DNA of 26,440 nt, from positions 709,254 through 735,693 of the forward strand of contig BFEA01000383.1 in assembly GCA_003427395.1 (NCBI GenBank). Reading direction: 5' to 3'. Shown here piece after piece: positions 8,735 through 17,573 of this stretch (position 1 is its first letter; every line of letters starts with the position of its first letter). A program made the translations under genes and the position numbers. The DNA is from Chara braunii. Its lineage: Eukaryota > Streptophyta > Charophyceae > Charales > Characeae. A model generated the notes under the pieces. It saw nothing but the letters and a program-made list of their open reading frames with translations. It made no database searches and was not told the DNA's origin.

Positions 8735-9113
8735 TCACCCGTAAGTAGGAAGCATGGGCATGAGCGATGAGCGCTCGTAAAACAACTCGTGTAACCCTAA
8801 GACTGGTACTGACCAGCATGCGACTGAACTGGAGCTGACACAGTGAGGAGCTATAAGTCTTGAGAGCGAACCTTCAGATCCAGGTGGACACGACGTCTTG
8901 TCAGCGTCGTTAATGAATTCCTGAGGTCCTTGCAGGCAGACCTTAAGCTGCTGGTTGCCCACCAGCCTGACAGGGTAGCTGTAGTGACACTGTGGGGGGG
9001 AGAAATGAGGCAGGACAGACTCCAATCTAAATTAAGTCAGGCTAAGTGTTGGGGAGGTGGAGGTTACTTACCTGTGCTTTTGGTCCCCATGGACGACTAC
9101 CCAATGTTCGCAT
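8735..9113 (-). CDS. Two-exon candidate gene with an 82-nt intron, unknown function
   Basis: On the minus strand an ATG at 9111-9113 opens 14 codons (MRTLGSRPWGPKAQ) to 9072, followed by a perfect donor cag|gtaagt. The intron 8990-9071 is 82 nt, has a branch-point-like ctgact, and ends in catttctcccccccccacag type pyrimidine tract plus acceptor. The second exon runs from 8989 to a TGA at 8735-8737 and begins CHYSYPVRLVGNQQLK in phase 0. The predicted product is about 98 residues, rich in Ser and Cys toward the C-terminus, with no domain I recognise. Alternative frames across this intron also stay open for a while, so the intron is better supported than the protein. Confidence 0.38.
8990..9071 (-). 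other. Predicted spliceosomal intron, 82 nt
   Basis: gtaagt at the 5' end, ctgactta as a branch-point candidate about 48 nt before the end, a long pyrimidine tract, and cacag at the 3' end, all on the minus strand. Confidence 0.5.
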
Positions 9114-9580
9114 TCTTCACCCTGTCCGTGCTATGGGTTTCACTCATCCGCTTCCTGTTTCCTCTTGGGTTCCACCAAACATGCTGCATGGGTGTGGCCC
9201 TGAGATCCGGTAGGGCCATGGAACCAAGCACCGCCTGAGTGTCTGGTGGAAGGTAGAACAGGGGGTCCCCGCTCTAAGGTCCCCGCTCTAACCTTAGAGC
9301 GGCGTCCCACCTTCGCCCTACCCCCGTCCTACCCCCAGTTCGACAGGGGTAAAGCGGCCCTGCCAAAAGGAGCTGTGCCAAGCAGTGGGGGGGCAACCTC
9401 ATTTCGGTGGCATGGGGGGGTGCTCCTGGCAGTCGGGAACCCCCCCGCACTGCCGAATTTTTTTTTTCAATTTTTTTAAGGGAAAAAAAAACCGTGGGGG
9501 TTGGAAAATTGTGTTTCTGGCCATCACACACTTTCGTGGGACTGACGGCTAGAGGGAACCTGCCCACGGGAGGGTGCACG
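9114..9580. other. Non-coding stretch with perfect 11-bp inverted repeat and homopolymers
   Basis: ccgctctaagg (9269-9279) and ccttagagcgg (9292-9302) are perfect inverted copies around a 12-nt loop; the left arm is part of a tandemly doubled ggtccccgctctaa. G, C, T and A homopolymer runs follow at 9388-9490. No gene seen. Confidence 0.6.
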
Positions 9581-9582
9581 TC

Positions 9583-9629
9583 ACACACACACACACACAC
9601 AAGGAGAGAGAGAGAGAGAGAGAGAGAGN

Positions 9630-9714
<85 letters not shown>
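9583..9714. repeat. CA then GA microsatellite
   Basis: A (CA)n run of about 20 bp (9583-9601) passes into a (GA)n run of more than 100 bp with one N at 9629. Open frames across it are artefacts of the dinucleotide repeat. Confidence 0.95.
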
Positions 9715-9719
<5 letters not shown>

Positions 9720-9823
9720 TCTCCAACCTCGCAGCTGGCCTCATGGTACTTCCATCGATAGGATGAGTTAAATCCAATGAATCTACTGCAAGGACATGGA
9801 AATATACACTGCCACACTTGTTT

Positions 9824-9839
9824 GTGTGTGTGTGTGTGT
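9824..9839. repeat. Short TG microsatellite
   Basis: A (TG)n run of about 16 bp. Confidence 0.8.
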
Positions 9840-9978
9840 TTTAGATTTTCCTCACAACAGCCCCAATTCCACTCAGGTGAATAGATTCAGAATCAAAGTA
9901 GTCTTTGTCCTATTGCAGACAACGAGCGCATTTGAGATGTCCAACATATTAAAGCAATTTTATAATTAGACAGTTTTT

Positions 9979-10577
9979 TGGTTGTCCTTGGGGTACCCCT
10001 TTCATTGTTCTTGCAGCTCCCCTTTTACTGTGCCTCTTACGCACAAGGCTGCCCACGTTGATTGTGGTTGAGCAGCAGCTGCCCACATCCCCGTGTGCCT
10101 TCACGGCCCACTTGCACGTTATTTCAGGAGGCAGAGAGAGCTTCATACTCCTGTTCATTTCACTTCATATCTTCAGATTATACAGTCTTGTGTTCGTCCT
10201 TCATCTTCATACTTCCGTTCATTCCATTTCTGATCTTCATATCGTCTATTCTCTTAATGATGCTCATTCGTATGTCTTTGTTAGTAGTACAAAGGGAGTG
10301 GTGGGGAGGGTGGCGGGTAAGGGATAGAAGGCGGAGTTCTCTAGGAGTATGGGCCAGGGGGGGTAGGGGCAACGGGAAGGAAAGAAATATGTGGGAAAAA
10401 AAAAAGAAACCTGACTATGGCGCGTGGCCACCCCTACAGACCGGACAGGACCGGTTCGGGTGTGGGCTATGGAAGCACCACATCCAATTTTCGCAGTCAC
10501 AGTTGCTGCATCGAATGACACGACGCAGACAGATGTCACAAGCTACGTGGCTTGTACATGCTAGGAACACAGAGGCA
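9979..10577 (-). repeat. Dispersed repeat, copy 1 (partner at about 25142-25717)
   Basis: The segment matches 25142-25717 in the same orientation, with long identical stretches such as cacaaggct, acgttgattgtggttgag, and ctaggaacacagaggcac. Order is preserved across roughly 600 bp with indels in the middle. The upper end of copy 1 is replaced by a TG microsatellite. The minus strand carries a conserved Cys/His-rich coding segment (see 10434-10577). Confidence 0.85.
10434..10577 (-). pseudogene. Cys/His-rich zinc-binding module, copy 1
   Basis: The minus strand reads CLCVPSM, then after a one-base shift relative to copy 2, CDICLRRVIRCSNCDCENW and CFHSPHPNRSCPVC. The spacing CxxC, CxxCxC, C-x-H-x-x-H and CxxC suggests a RING-like or other treble-clef zinc-binding fold. 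Compared with copy 2 (25553-25744), 12 of 16 base differences from the alanine codon onward fall on third codon positions and 11 are silent, indicating past selection on protein sequence. The frameshift and a Cys to Arg change suggest this copy is dead. No family name is assigned. Confidence 0.6.
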
Positions 10578-10578
10578 C

Positions 10579-10598
10579 GTGTGTGTGTGTGTGTGTGT
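10579..10598. repeat. TG microsatellite
   Basis: (GT)n run of about 20 bp at the upper border of dispersed repeat copy 1; another (10629-10650) lies inside the adjoining duplication. Confidence 0.8.
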
Positions 10599-10601
10599 AT
10601 T

Positions 10602-10675
10602 TGACGTACTAGTTTCCGGATCTGCGCGTGTGTGTGTGTGTGTCTGTGTGACGTACTAGTTTCCGGATCTGCGCC
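10602..10675 (+). repeat. 47-bp spaced direct duplication next to TG repeats
   Basis: tgacgtactagtttccggat and the following ctgcgc occur at 10602 and again at 10649, each preceded by a TG tract. This is a tandem duplication with a 47-bp period. Confidence 0.9.
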
Positions 10676-10835
10676 ATCTTCCNCACCCCTTCCTTTTTTT
10701 TTGTTTTCCCTGCAGCCAGATGTGTATAGGCTGACCCCCCCCCCAACCCCCCCTCCCCTCTCTGTCTATGCCCGATTAGAGGTACCTTGCGGTAATCTGT
10801 CCGCTCCTTTTCCTTTTTTTTCTTTCTGATAGAAA

Positions 10836-11051
10836 ATGCATGGGAATTTCGCGCACCTTAGCGAGCGCGCTTGGAATTTGGCTCGGCAGTTAGAAATCCC
10901 GGAATTATCGGAATACCGCGCGCGAATGTTCTCGGCCTTGACCTTGAAGACTGGGAAATTCTTGTACGAATATGGATCGACGAAATATTTTTTTCTTTCC
11001 CTCGCCTGTTTTGCGCACGGATATGGTACTTTCAATTTTGAATTAGCATAG
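10836..11051 (+). CDS. Small ORF, unrecognised (71 codons)
   Basis: An ATG at 10836 opens a 71-codon frame, MHGNFAHLSERAWNLA, then PELSEYRARMFSALTLK and ending FNFELA. The composition is globular and distinct from the low-complexity flanks. The bases before it, tttttttctttctgatag, look like a 3' splice site, so this may be an exon rather than a complete gene. It lies about 1.7 kb upstream of the first ORF of element 1 and may belong to that element or to an unrelated gene. No family recognised. Confidence 0.35.
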   Translation: MHGNFAHLSERAWNLARQLEIPELSEYRARMFSALTLKTGKFLYEYGSTKYFFLSLACFAHGYGTFNFELA

Positions 11052-11518
11052 GATTGGGAAAAACTGCAACTGTTTTGGTGCCCATTTCCCTCGTGCTGAC
11101 CGGCGCCATGCAAGCAAGCTCCCTCCTTTCTCCCTTGTGTTCCTCTCACCATCCTTCCTCGCGCGCACACGCTTTCTCGCCCCTGCCCCCTGTAACTGTT
11201 TTTCCCTCCCCTTTCTTAGTGTGCGCCTTTTTTCTTTCTCCTTCTTGATCATCTGAATCTTGGACCCGTTTCGTGCTATCCTTCGCGCTCCTCCTCTTCC
11301 CGCTCTCGGATCCGTGCTCGAAAACCCAGTTGATCCTCTCTTCCCATCTAACCAAGGAGAAGCGCCGTGTAAGTTCTTACTGCACGACGATTCTGATTGG
11401 CTGTGGTCGAGTTAGGACGATCAACATGGCTTTCGATGGGCGGCCATTTTCAAACTCCCCTATGGCCTCCTCTGCCTCACCCTTCACCCTCCTCCGCATC
11501 TCTCTCCCCTCTCGCAAC

Positions 11519-11525
11519 TATAAAT
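11519..11525 (+). promoter_or_regulatory. TATA box candidate
   Basis: TATAAAT in a GC/CT-rich context, preceded by a long pyrimidine stretch and followed about 30 bp later by ctctctcaactcatc, a plausible initiator. It would drive plus-strand transcription toward element 1. Confidence 0.4.
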
Positions 11526-11600
11526 TCCGCCGGCGCCCCCGCAAAACTCTCTCTCAACTCATCGGCCAGCTTTCGAGTAGTGGCTAGGTGATGTGTACGG

Positions 11601-11700
11601 TGCGAGTCGGAAGGTCCTGACGAGCCGACTGTAGACTGGTTGGCGGTGGGTGCGAGTCGGAAGGTCCTGACGAGCCCTCTGTAGACTGGCTGGCGATGCG
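11601..11700 (+). repeat. 50-bp tandem duplication
   Basis: Two units at 11601-11650 and 11651-11700 both start tgcgagtcggaaggtcctga and contain gtagactgg; they differ at only a few positions. Confidence 0.9.
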
Positions 11701-12556
11701 CTAGATCGCCACGACGGACTGTGGGATCCGGGCAAGCCACATCAAGACTAAGTTGGCAGGGTGACGATCGCAGTGGTGGTGGAGGATGCGAGACGGCCGG
11801 GATCGTCGGCGTCAGAATGCGGACAAGTAATCTGAGTTGAGTGTACGACTGGCCCGGGGCCGTGTTGGAATTCAATGGCGAGTACGCCCTCTTGGTTGCG
11901 ACTCTATTCTTTGGTGTGACTTTGCGGCGGTAAAGCCGAACTTTCTTCCATTCCTCCATCTCTGTGTAATTCCTCCTCCGATCTTTACTCTTCCTTCTCT
12001 CTCTCTTCCTTCGATTGTGACTGGTTCCATGTAATAAGCCAGAGATTGGCGAGTGATGGAATGAGTGTGATGACTGTATTCAAATGATTTCTTTCGGAAC
12101 TCTTCCAGTAGTTTCCTGGGCAGTCCCCCGAACTATTGGATTCTTGTCTTGTGAACGGTGGATGTGCGTGTATTAATCACCAATGATTTTTCCCTTGTCG
12201 TCAACCTTATTGGGAAAGTTGCATGATTGTCATTTTTCGCACCTTCCACAATGAATGCATGCACGGAAGATGAGAGTGAACGGGTACGAAACCCATCTTG
12301 ATTAGGGCGAATCGATAGCAGGGGCAATGTTGTTGGGATTTAGAGATGCCAAAATGCTTTGATTTGTGATTTTCGAAGGAAAGTTGCGAGTATGCGACGC
12401 ATGATCCAAGTACAAAAATAGTGGTTCTGTCTCGCCACACATGAACTTTCCTTTCTCTTTCTCAGAACCCTCTGTTTCCCGTGTCTGGCCTTTCCAATCG
12501 GATTGCTAGGGTTGCATGCACACGATGAATGATTAAGATATTCCTGATTGTTTGCC

Positions 12557-13090
12557 ATGTGGACTAACGGGCTCAATCCGACTAGGCGCCAGCCTCCCGT
12601 AACCCCTCTTCGCCCCTTCCCGTATAACGAGGACAGAACGCGAATCTGTGAGTGGGACATACGAGAAGCCGTTGCAAAGATCGGTGGGCAGCACTATTTC
12701 CCTTCTGAAAATCGGTGTTCTGGGTTCGTAGGCGCTGGGTTTGTCATTGTGGATACGCACTTTCCGCCATACTCACTACTACTACCCTTTAACGAGTTGA
12801 TCGTCATCCCGTGGTCGGTAGTGGCACCCCCTTGGCCTAACACCTTGTGTAGTGATTGCCAACGTCTCGATCACTACCAATCGAAGGGGTTCCATTACCG
12901 AACGTGGAACGAGGACGAGCACAAGGGAAGGGCCACGCCATTGAGACCGTCCACGTCAGATTCAGAATTGTGTAGCGTGCGGCGTCGGGAGATAGTGCGA
13001 AAACGGGATACTAAACACGTGCCCGCTCCCTTCCACTCCAAACGACGAGCCGTGGCCCGGTGGGAAGTCCGACAGTACTTTTTAGATTGA
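12557..13090 (+). CDS. Upstream ORF of element 1, unrecognised (177 codons)
   Basis: A clean frame opens at ATG 12557 and ends in TGA at 13088-13090; it extends three codons further upstream without an ATG. It contains REAVAKIGGQHYF, a Cys pair in CSDCQRLDHYQ, and a basic C-terminal third (VRRREIVRKRD, SKRRAVARW). A CxxC followed by DH could be half of a zinc site. It has no resemblance to gag, protease or integrase that I can see. It lies 213 bp before the primer-binding site, so either it sits inside the 5' LTR or the primer-binding call is wrong. It is intact, unlike most of element 1, which makes it notable. Confidence 0.5.
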   Translation: MWTNGLNPTRRQPPVTPLRPFPYNEDRTRICEWDIREAVAKIGGQHYFPSENRCSGFVGAGFVIVDTHFPPYSLLLPFNELIVIPWSVVAPPWPNTLCSDCQRLDHYQSKGFHYRTWNEDEHKGRATPLRPSTSDSELCSVRRREIVRKRDTKHVPAPFHSKRRAVARWEVRQYFLD

Positions 13091-13302
13091 ATTCAAAACT
13101 TCCCCCCGCGTCGCGAATTCCGCGCGCGGCGAAACCGGCCAGATCGCTCACTTCATCAGACCAACACGGGGGATTTCAGTTTTGTCTGAGTCCCCATACT
13201 CAATTTTCCAAAAATCCTTGGCACACCCCATCTTGCTGTTTTTCGGGGCCTCCTTTCCGCACCCTTAGCACTCCGAACGGAAAACAGCGCAGGGCGTGAG
13301 GT

Positions 13303-13315
13303 CGGTATCGGAGCC
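13303..13315 (+). promoter_or_regulatory. Primer-binding site candidate of element 1
   Basis: cggtatcggagcc matches the initiator tRNA-Met primer-binding site tggtatcagagcc at 11 of 13 positions. It is 118-130 bp upstream of the gag start, a normal distance. The LTR end would be just before it, but that is unconfirmed. Confidence 0.4.
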
Positions 13316-13432
13316 GACACGTGTCGGTTCTAACCTTAGTGAGACGAGCTGGCGAGAGGGAGATCAGCTAAACAACCCAATCGCCTCAGTCCTCCCATCA
13401 CTCGGCAAAGATCTGCCGAGGCCCGAACAGAA

Positions 13433-14799
13433 ATGCCCATGACTGATGCTAATGGAGTGCCTCCCCTGGTGATGGTAAGCATCCCCGCTACCTTTCCGTT
13501 CTATCCTAACTATACTCATCCAGAGGCATGGCTTGAAGTCGTGCCAGCATAGGGCTATGGCGCTGAGGATCTCCCCCGCGTCATTACCCTGCTACTCCGA
13601 AATACTGCGCATGATTGGTTTAGAAGGCACTGATGGGTAGATTGGGATACTTTCAAGAGACCATTCCTAGCGCGATTTGACACGGTCAGTGAAGACACTG
13701 CCTGGTTCGTACTAAAAACCCGTCCGCAGGAACCAGGGGAATTGCTACACGACTTCGTGGATCGTTTTCAGACCGCCTTGGACAAATCAGGACGGAAAGA
13801 GAACGCGGCTTGGGATTTGTTTATCGATCATCTCCGCAATCCCGTGTTAAAGGCGAAAATGCAGAAAAAGGTCCCTCCCAAGACAAACCAGCTGTCAGTT
13901 ATCATCGCCAAGGCCCTCGAACTGGATCTGCTGGACACGCGTAAGTATATCAGATCAGGGAGAAGAAGATATTACGGATACGATCCAAGACGTGGCGGCC
14001 AAGAGACGGTCCTGGCTCAGAGCAGTAGGACGATTTTTCCCTCGCCCCGATCATGATTATCAAGACGGCCCCGTCCCAGATCCTTCCCCGTATCACTCCC
14101 TACCCCTCTCAAAACCGCCTCTCCCTCCGAAAATGGTGCCTGTGAATACGGTCATGGCTCAAGAAGCCGCATCAGTTCCCATCACCAATCTACACCTAGC
14201 CCAGATGATCCATACCGCTACGACTAAACAATCCGAGTGGATGAATAACAATTGCAGATGCAGACTTCCCAGATGGATCGACTGGAACAAATCATGACCA
14301 AACTCATAAAGGCTAATCCCAGTTCTTCTCGCCTCGTTCCTCCTCAATACCCCTTGCTTACTACTCCTCCCGCGGGAGGACCAGCCCATCCTGCCGCTCC
14401 TCTTCGGATGGCTAACCCAGCGAGGAGGATTGAATGTTACAACTGCAAACAACCAGGGCACTTGGCACGAGAGTGCCCCCAGCCGAAACGTAATCAGCCC
14501 CCTCCTACGGCCAGCCCGTAGCCTTGAACCAAGGTCGGGTGGCCGCAGTATTAGAGCACGCAAGAGAAGTTTCCCCATTCATCGCCAATCAACCTTCCTC
14601 GGTCGATCCATGCGCATCCACGTCAGGATCCTCTTCCGAGGCGGCGGACATCGTCGACCCAACCGAGTACCTCCAGTTGGTTGGACTGATCGGAGCAATC
14701 CGACCCGCCAAAGAAGAACTCAAATGGGTCGAACGTACATCGGAACCCGGACCTCAGTTCCAAAAACCGAAAATGGGCCACTTGTTTTGGTTTGGGTAG
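13433..14799 (+). pseudogene. gag of element 1 with CCHC zinc knuckle, disrupted
   Basis: The ATG at 13433 starts MPMTDANGVPPLVMVSIPAT. The frame is broken by TAG at 13550-13552 and TGA at 13631-13633, then stays open from 13634 to about 14056 with capsid-like sequence (LLHDFVDRFQTALDKSG, LFIDHLRNPVLKAKM). A frameshift moves it to 13992-14297 and another to 14252-14521, which holds the nucleocapsid knuckle CYNCKQPGHLARECP (CxxCxxxxHxxxxC). One more shift near 14519 leads into the acidic/Ser-rich stretch 14524-14799. At about 14800 the coding region is cut by the nad4L insertion. The product would package element RNA in virus-like particles, but this copy cannot make it. Confidence 0.75.
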
Positions 14800-14800
14800 A

Positions 14801-15066
14801 TTTCAATAGTGCCACGAATTTGAAAAGTAATAACATGAATAGCGAGCCCAATAGCAGATTCTGTAGCAGCTACAGTTAATACGTATAAAGCAAATAATTG
14901 ACCCATCAAGTCATCTAGATAAACAGAAAAGACTAAAAAGTTCGAATTGACAGCAAGTAACATTAACTCAATTGACATTAACATAATAAGGATATTCTTT
15001 CTATTTAAAAAGATTCCCCAAATACTTAAAAGAAAAAGAATCATTGAAAATGTTAAATATTTCACT
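14801..15066 (-). pseudogene. nad4L: Mitochondrial nad4L fragment inserted in nuclear DNA (NUMT)
   Basis: The minus strand encodes, without a stop, [42 protein letters not shown] and ESAIGLAI, the characteristic run of NADH dehydrogenase subunit 4L, a membrane subunit of respiratory complex I. Roughly 88 of about 100 codons are present; the start codon and C-terminal tail are missing. The segment is clearly more AT-rich than the retroelement sequence on both sides and lies antisense to it. The plastid homologue ndhE is less similar in these motifs. A few residues (e.g. Gln in TFQIRG, His in LAIHV) look unlike the usual protein and may be post-transfer changes. It is not expected to be expressed. 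Confidence 0.85.
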
Positions 15067-15278
15067 GGAGAAATCGACCTCCTACAGACACTCAAACAGT
15101 TGGATATTCGAGTGTCAATCCTTGTAGGACACCTGTTGACTATATCCGAAGTTGTAAACGACAGACTTCTGCAGCAATGCCAGAAGAATCAAAAACGCTT
15201 CACCTATCAGCGCGTTCAGCGTATGCTGAAGAAAAAGTAAGAGGACGAAAGTGAAGCTAATACTCCCCAGCAATCGAA
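15067..15278 (+). pseudogene. Continuation of element 1 coding region between gag and protease
   Basis: Immediately after the nad4L insertion the plus strand is open as [18 protein letters not shown] and continues [18 protein letters not shown] to a TAA at 15238-15240. It has the look of a coiled linker segment between gag and protease. A TGA and a frame change follow before the protease ORF. It shares its frame with 14524-14799, consistent with the insertion splitting one reading frame. Confidence 0.55.
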
Positions 15279-16715
15279 TTGAATGCGCCGAAAACGGCGA
15301 GAATCGCCGCCATCTCTTACGCGGAGAAAGATCACTTTGTGCGTGTACGATCGGTCCTATGGAAAAGTGCGGAATGTGATTGTGAAGTCTGGGGCAAACC
15401 ATTCGATGCGCTGATTGACACTGGATCGTCAGTGGTAGCCATTTCCTTGAATACAGTCCGAAAGACTGGACGACTGAATTCCATCCTTCCCCTACCAAGG
15501 GAGGACAACTATGTCTCGGCCGATGAGGAGGCCATGAACATCGTAGGAATCATCCAGAAGGTTGCGATCAAGGTGGGACGCGTGCATGTGCTGGTTAACG
15601 CGTTAGTCATTGACGTGCATTCTTATTCGATATTGTTAGGACTACCCTGGGCGATGGCGGTGGGCGCACAAATCCATTTTGATTCTAAACAACTCGTTCT
15701 TACCCACACGGGAGGAAAACCTCAAACGCTTCCTCTCCGAATCTCCACTCGATCACCACGAAAATATCCCAGTATCGACCGGATAGGAATGATTCAGAAT
15801 CTAGAGAAGTCTCTCCCAAACCCTGATGATCAAAAGCCCCCTGCGTGGGAAGACGAGTTCAACGAATGTGACTATGAGGAAGAACTGAGCAATATGCCCA
15901 GTAAGGAAGAATGGAAGCAGTTAGCCGAGATGTTCGATGGCGAGGCAAAAGAAGAATTTCGGATGATCCCCGCAACGACTCAAACATTCGATCTAGGCTC
16001 GGAAAACAACGAGCCCAGCCGCTCTCTACCCACAGAAAGACAAACATCTCCTGCGATATTCTCGGGAGAGCCGATCTTGCAAATTTCAAATATGGCTGAT
16101 ATTTTGGAACCCCCTTGCACGCTATACGAAAGCACGCTTTCACTCCGGGCTAGGTATCAGCAAATGAACCACTATTTGGATCTTTCTGTCTCCCCCCCTA
16201 GATCACTACTCACGCAAGGAGCCATGATCGCCTTAATCAAGGAAGAGGCAGAAGTTCCGATAACCGACGTTCCGGATCTCATGCGGGAAATGACGGAATT
16301 AACAGGAGTGGAGATAGCCAAAAATGTCGATGATTCCGAAACCGACGCCAAAGTTAAAGAGACCGAGATGATCAATCCGGCGGAATCACAAATGATTGCT
16401 ACGGTCTTCTCAGTCCGAACTAGTAGTTCGATGTTTTCCAGCATGCACGACAAGCGATCACGAAAGATGGATTGGATTGAAGCACCCCTGAATATCGCGA
16501 AACATGCAGTAATCATCATCCCCAGTCATGTTCCCCGAGATATCCAAGGATCCCTGATTGACGTGCTGCATGGCTATGCTGAGGTATTGAGTGTGGATGA
16601 CAGTGATATTGGGCTATCTACTGTGATCGAACATGCGATCCTTACAGGGGATCATCCGCCAATTAGTTGCGCTTCTTATCGGTATTCACCGACGCAAAGA
16701 AGCAGCCGCATTTAA
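15279..16715 (+). CDS. Element 1 protease and linker to reverse transcriptase
   Basis: A 478-codon frame contains the retropepsin signature ALIDTGSSVVAIS (catalytic DTG at residues 47-49, 15417-15425) and the second conserved strand SILLGLPWAMAVGAQIHFD. After about residue 150 comes a long acidic linker (EDEFNECDYEEELSN) without known motifs. The last part, with VIIIPSHVPRDIQGSLI, then DIGLSTVIEHAILTGDH, is the usual lead-in to reverse transcriptase (the H.I...... tract). The frame then shifts. The protease would cut the gag-pol polyprotein as a homodimer. This is the longest intact frame of the element; the start codon is a TTG in a polyprotein context, so the true frame was entered from upstream. 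Confidence 0.8.
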   Translation: MNAPKTARIAAISYAEKDHFVRVRSVLWKSAECDCEVWGKPFDALIDTGSSVVAISLNTVRKTGRLNSILPLPREDNYVSADEEAMNIVGIIQKVAIKVGRVHVLVNALVIDVHSYSILLGLPWAMAVGAQIHFDSKQLVLTHTGGKPQTLPLRISTRSPRKYPSIDRIGMIQNLEKSLPNPDDQKPPAWEDEFNECDYEEELSNMPSKEEWKQLAEMFDGEAKEEFRMIPATTQTFDLGSENNEPSRSLPTERQTSPAIFSGEPILQISNMADILEPPCTLYESTLSLRARYQQMNHYLDLSVSPPRSLLTQGAMIALIKEEAEVPITDVPDLMREMTELTGVEIAKNVDDSETDAKVKETEMINPAESQMIATVFSVRTSSSMFSSMHDKRSRKMDWIEAPLNIAKHAVIIIPSHVPRDIQGSLIDVLHGYAEVLSVDDSDIGLSTVIEHAILTGDHPPISCASYRYSPTQRSSRI

Positions 16716-17573
16716 GAGGATTAAGGAGTTCGAAGCTAACGATTGGATCGAACCCGCTATCGGACCATGGTCGTTTCCAGTTGTGATTGTGCCGAAAAAA
16801 GCAGGAGGGATTCGCATTTGCATCGATTACCGAAAGCTGAATGATATCACGATCAAGGATGTGTATCCTCTTCCCCGGATTAATGAGTTGTTGGATGCTA
16901 TCGGTGGTGCTCGATTCTTTAGTAAATTTGATATTCGATATGGATTCCACCATCTTCTGGTTCGAAAAGAAGACCGCCTGAAAACGGCGTTCATTCTTTT
17001 CGAAGGGACTTGGCAATGGGTCAGATGCCCGATGGGGATTTGCAACGCTCCAGCCACGTTTCGACGCGGGATGAATATGGCCTTCCAAAAACACGGCTGG
17101 CACAAAGCATAATCAACTACTGTGTAATTGTGTACATGGATGATATCCTCGTCTTTTCTACTTCCTATGAGGGACACGTGCAACACATCGAATGGACACT
17201 GCACGCACTGAAGGACGCAGGATTCAAGGTGGCGATTGAGAAGTGCCGATTTTTTCTCACGGAGATCTCCTTCCTCGGTCACGTCGTCACGAACCAAGGG
17301 TTGCAGCCGGAACCCCAGAAGGTGACAGCTGTGAGAGACGCACCGATAACACAAGTCCGCGTCTTTTTGGGTTTAGCATCGTACTATCGAAGGTTCATCA
17401 AGGGGTTTGCAACGATCGCAGGACCACTCACGAATCTGCTGAAGAAGGATCAGCCATTGATTTGGACCCCGCAATGCGATCGGGTCTTCGGAGAACTCAA
17501 GGCGGCCCTGGTTTCGGCCCCGGTCCTCATTAGGCCGGACCCAGAAAAACCCTTTATTCTCATCACCGATTAG
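16680..17573 (+). pseudogene. Element 1 reverse transcriptase, disrupted by a frameshift
   Basis: From about 16690 the frame reads KRIKEFEANDWIEP, VVIVPKKAGGIRICIDYRKL and FFSKFDIRYGFHHLL (first catalytic Asp), then PMGICNAPATF. Near 17085-17105 it shifts by one base into the frame with the intact active-site motif YCVIVYMDDILVF (17133-17144 for YMDD), then CRFFLTEISFLGH and FLGLASYYRRFIKGF, typical gypsy connection sequence. The frame meets TAG at 17571-17573 where RNase H begins. The enzyme copies element RNA into DNA. Catalytic residues are intact but the frameshift and stop inactivate this copy. Confidence 0.85.

Larger units (their letters stand above)
11052..12556 (+). other. TATA-bearing, CT-rich region; possible LTR of element 1
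   Basis: Pyrimidine-rich sequence is followed by TATAAAT at 11519-11525, then a 50-bp tandem duplication at 11601-11700 and featureless DNA to 12556. If the primer-binding site at 13303-13315 is real, the 5' LTR of element 1 ends near 13302 and this region could be its U3-R-U5. No second LTR copy is present in the window to confirm it. Open frames here are low-complexity and not called. Confidence 0.3.

Noticed and set aside
9274-9777. Long Ser-Leu repeat protein on the minus strand and Arg-Glu repeat on the plus strand
   Set aside because: Both are translations of the GA microsatellite.
9979-10160. Coding conservation in the lower part of the dispersed repeat
   Set aside because: Peptides look similar in both copies on both strands, but the base differences are spread over all three codon positions (6, 3 and 7), so there is no coding signal there.
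14801-15066. Chloroplast ndhE as the source of the inserted gene
   Set aside because: The motifs [17 protein letters not shown] and NFLVFS fit mitochondrial nad4L; plastid ndhE differs in these positions, as far as I know the families.
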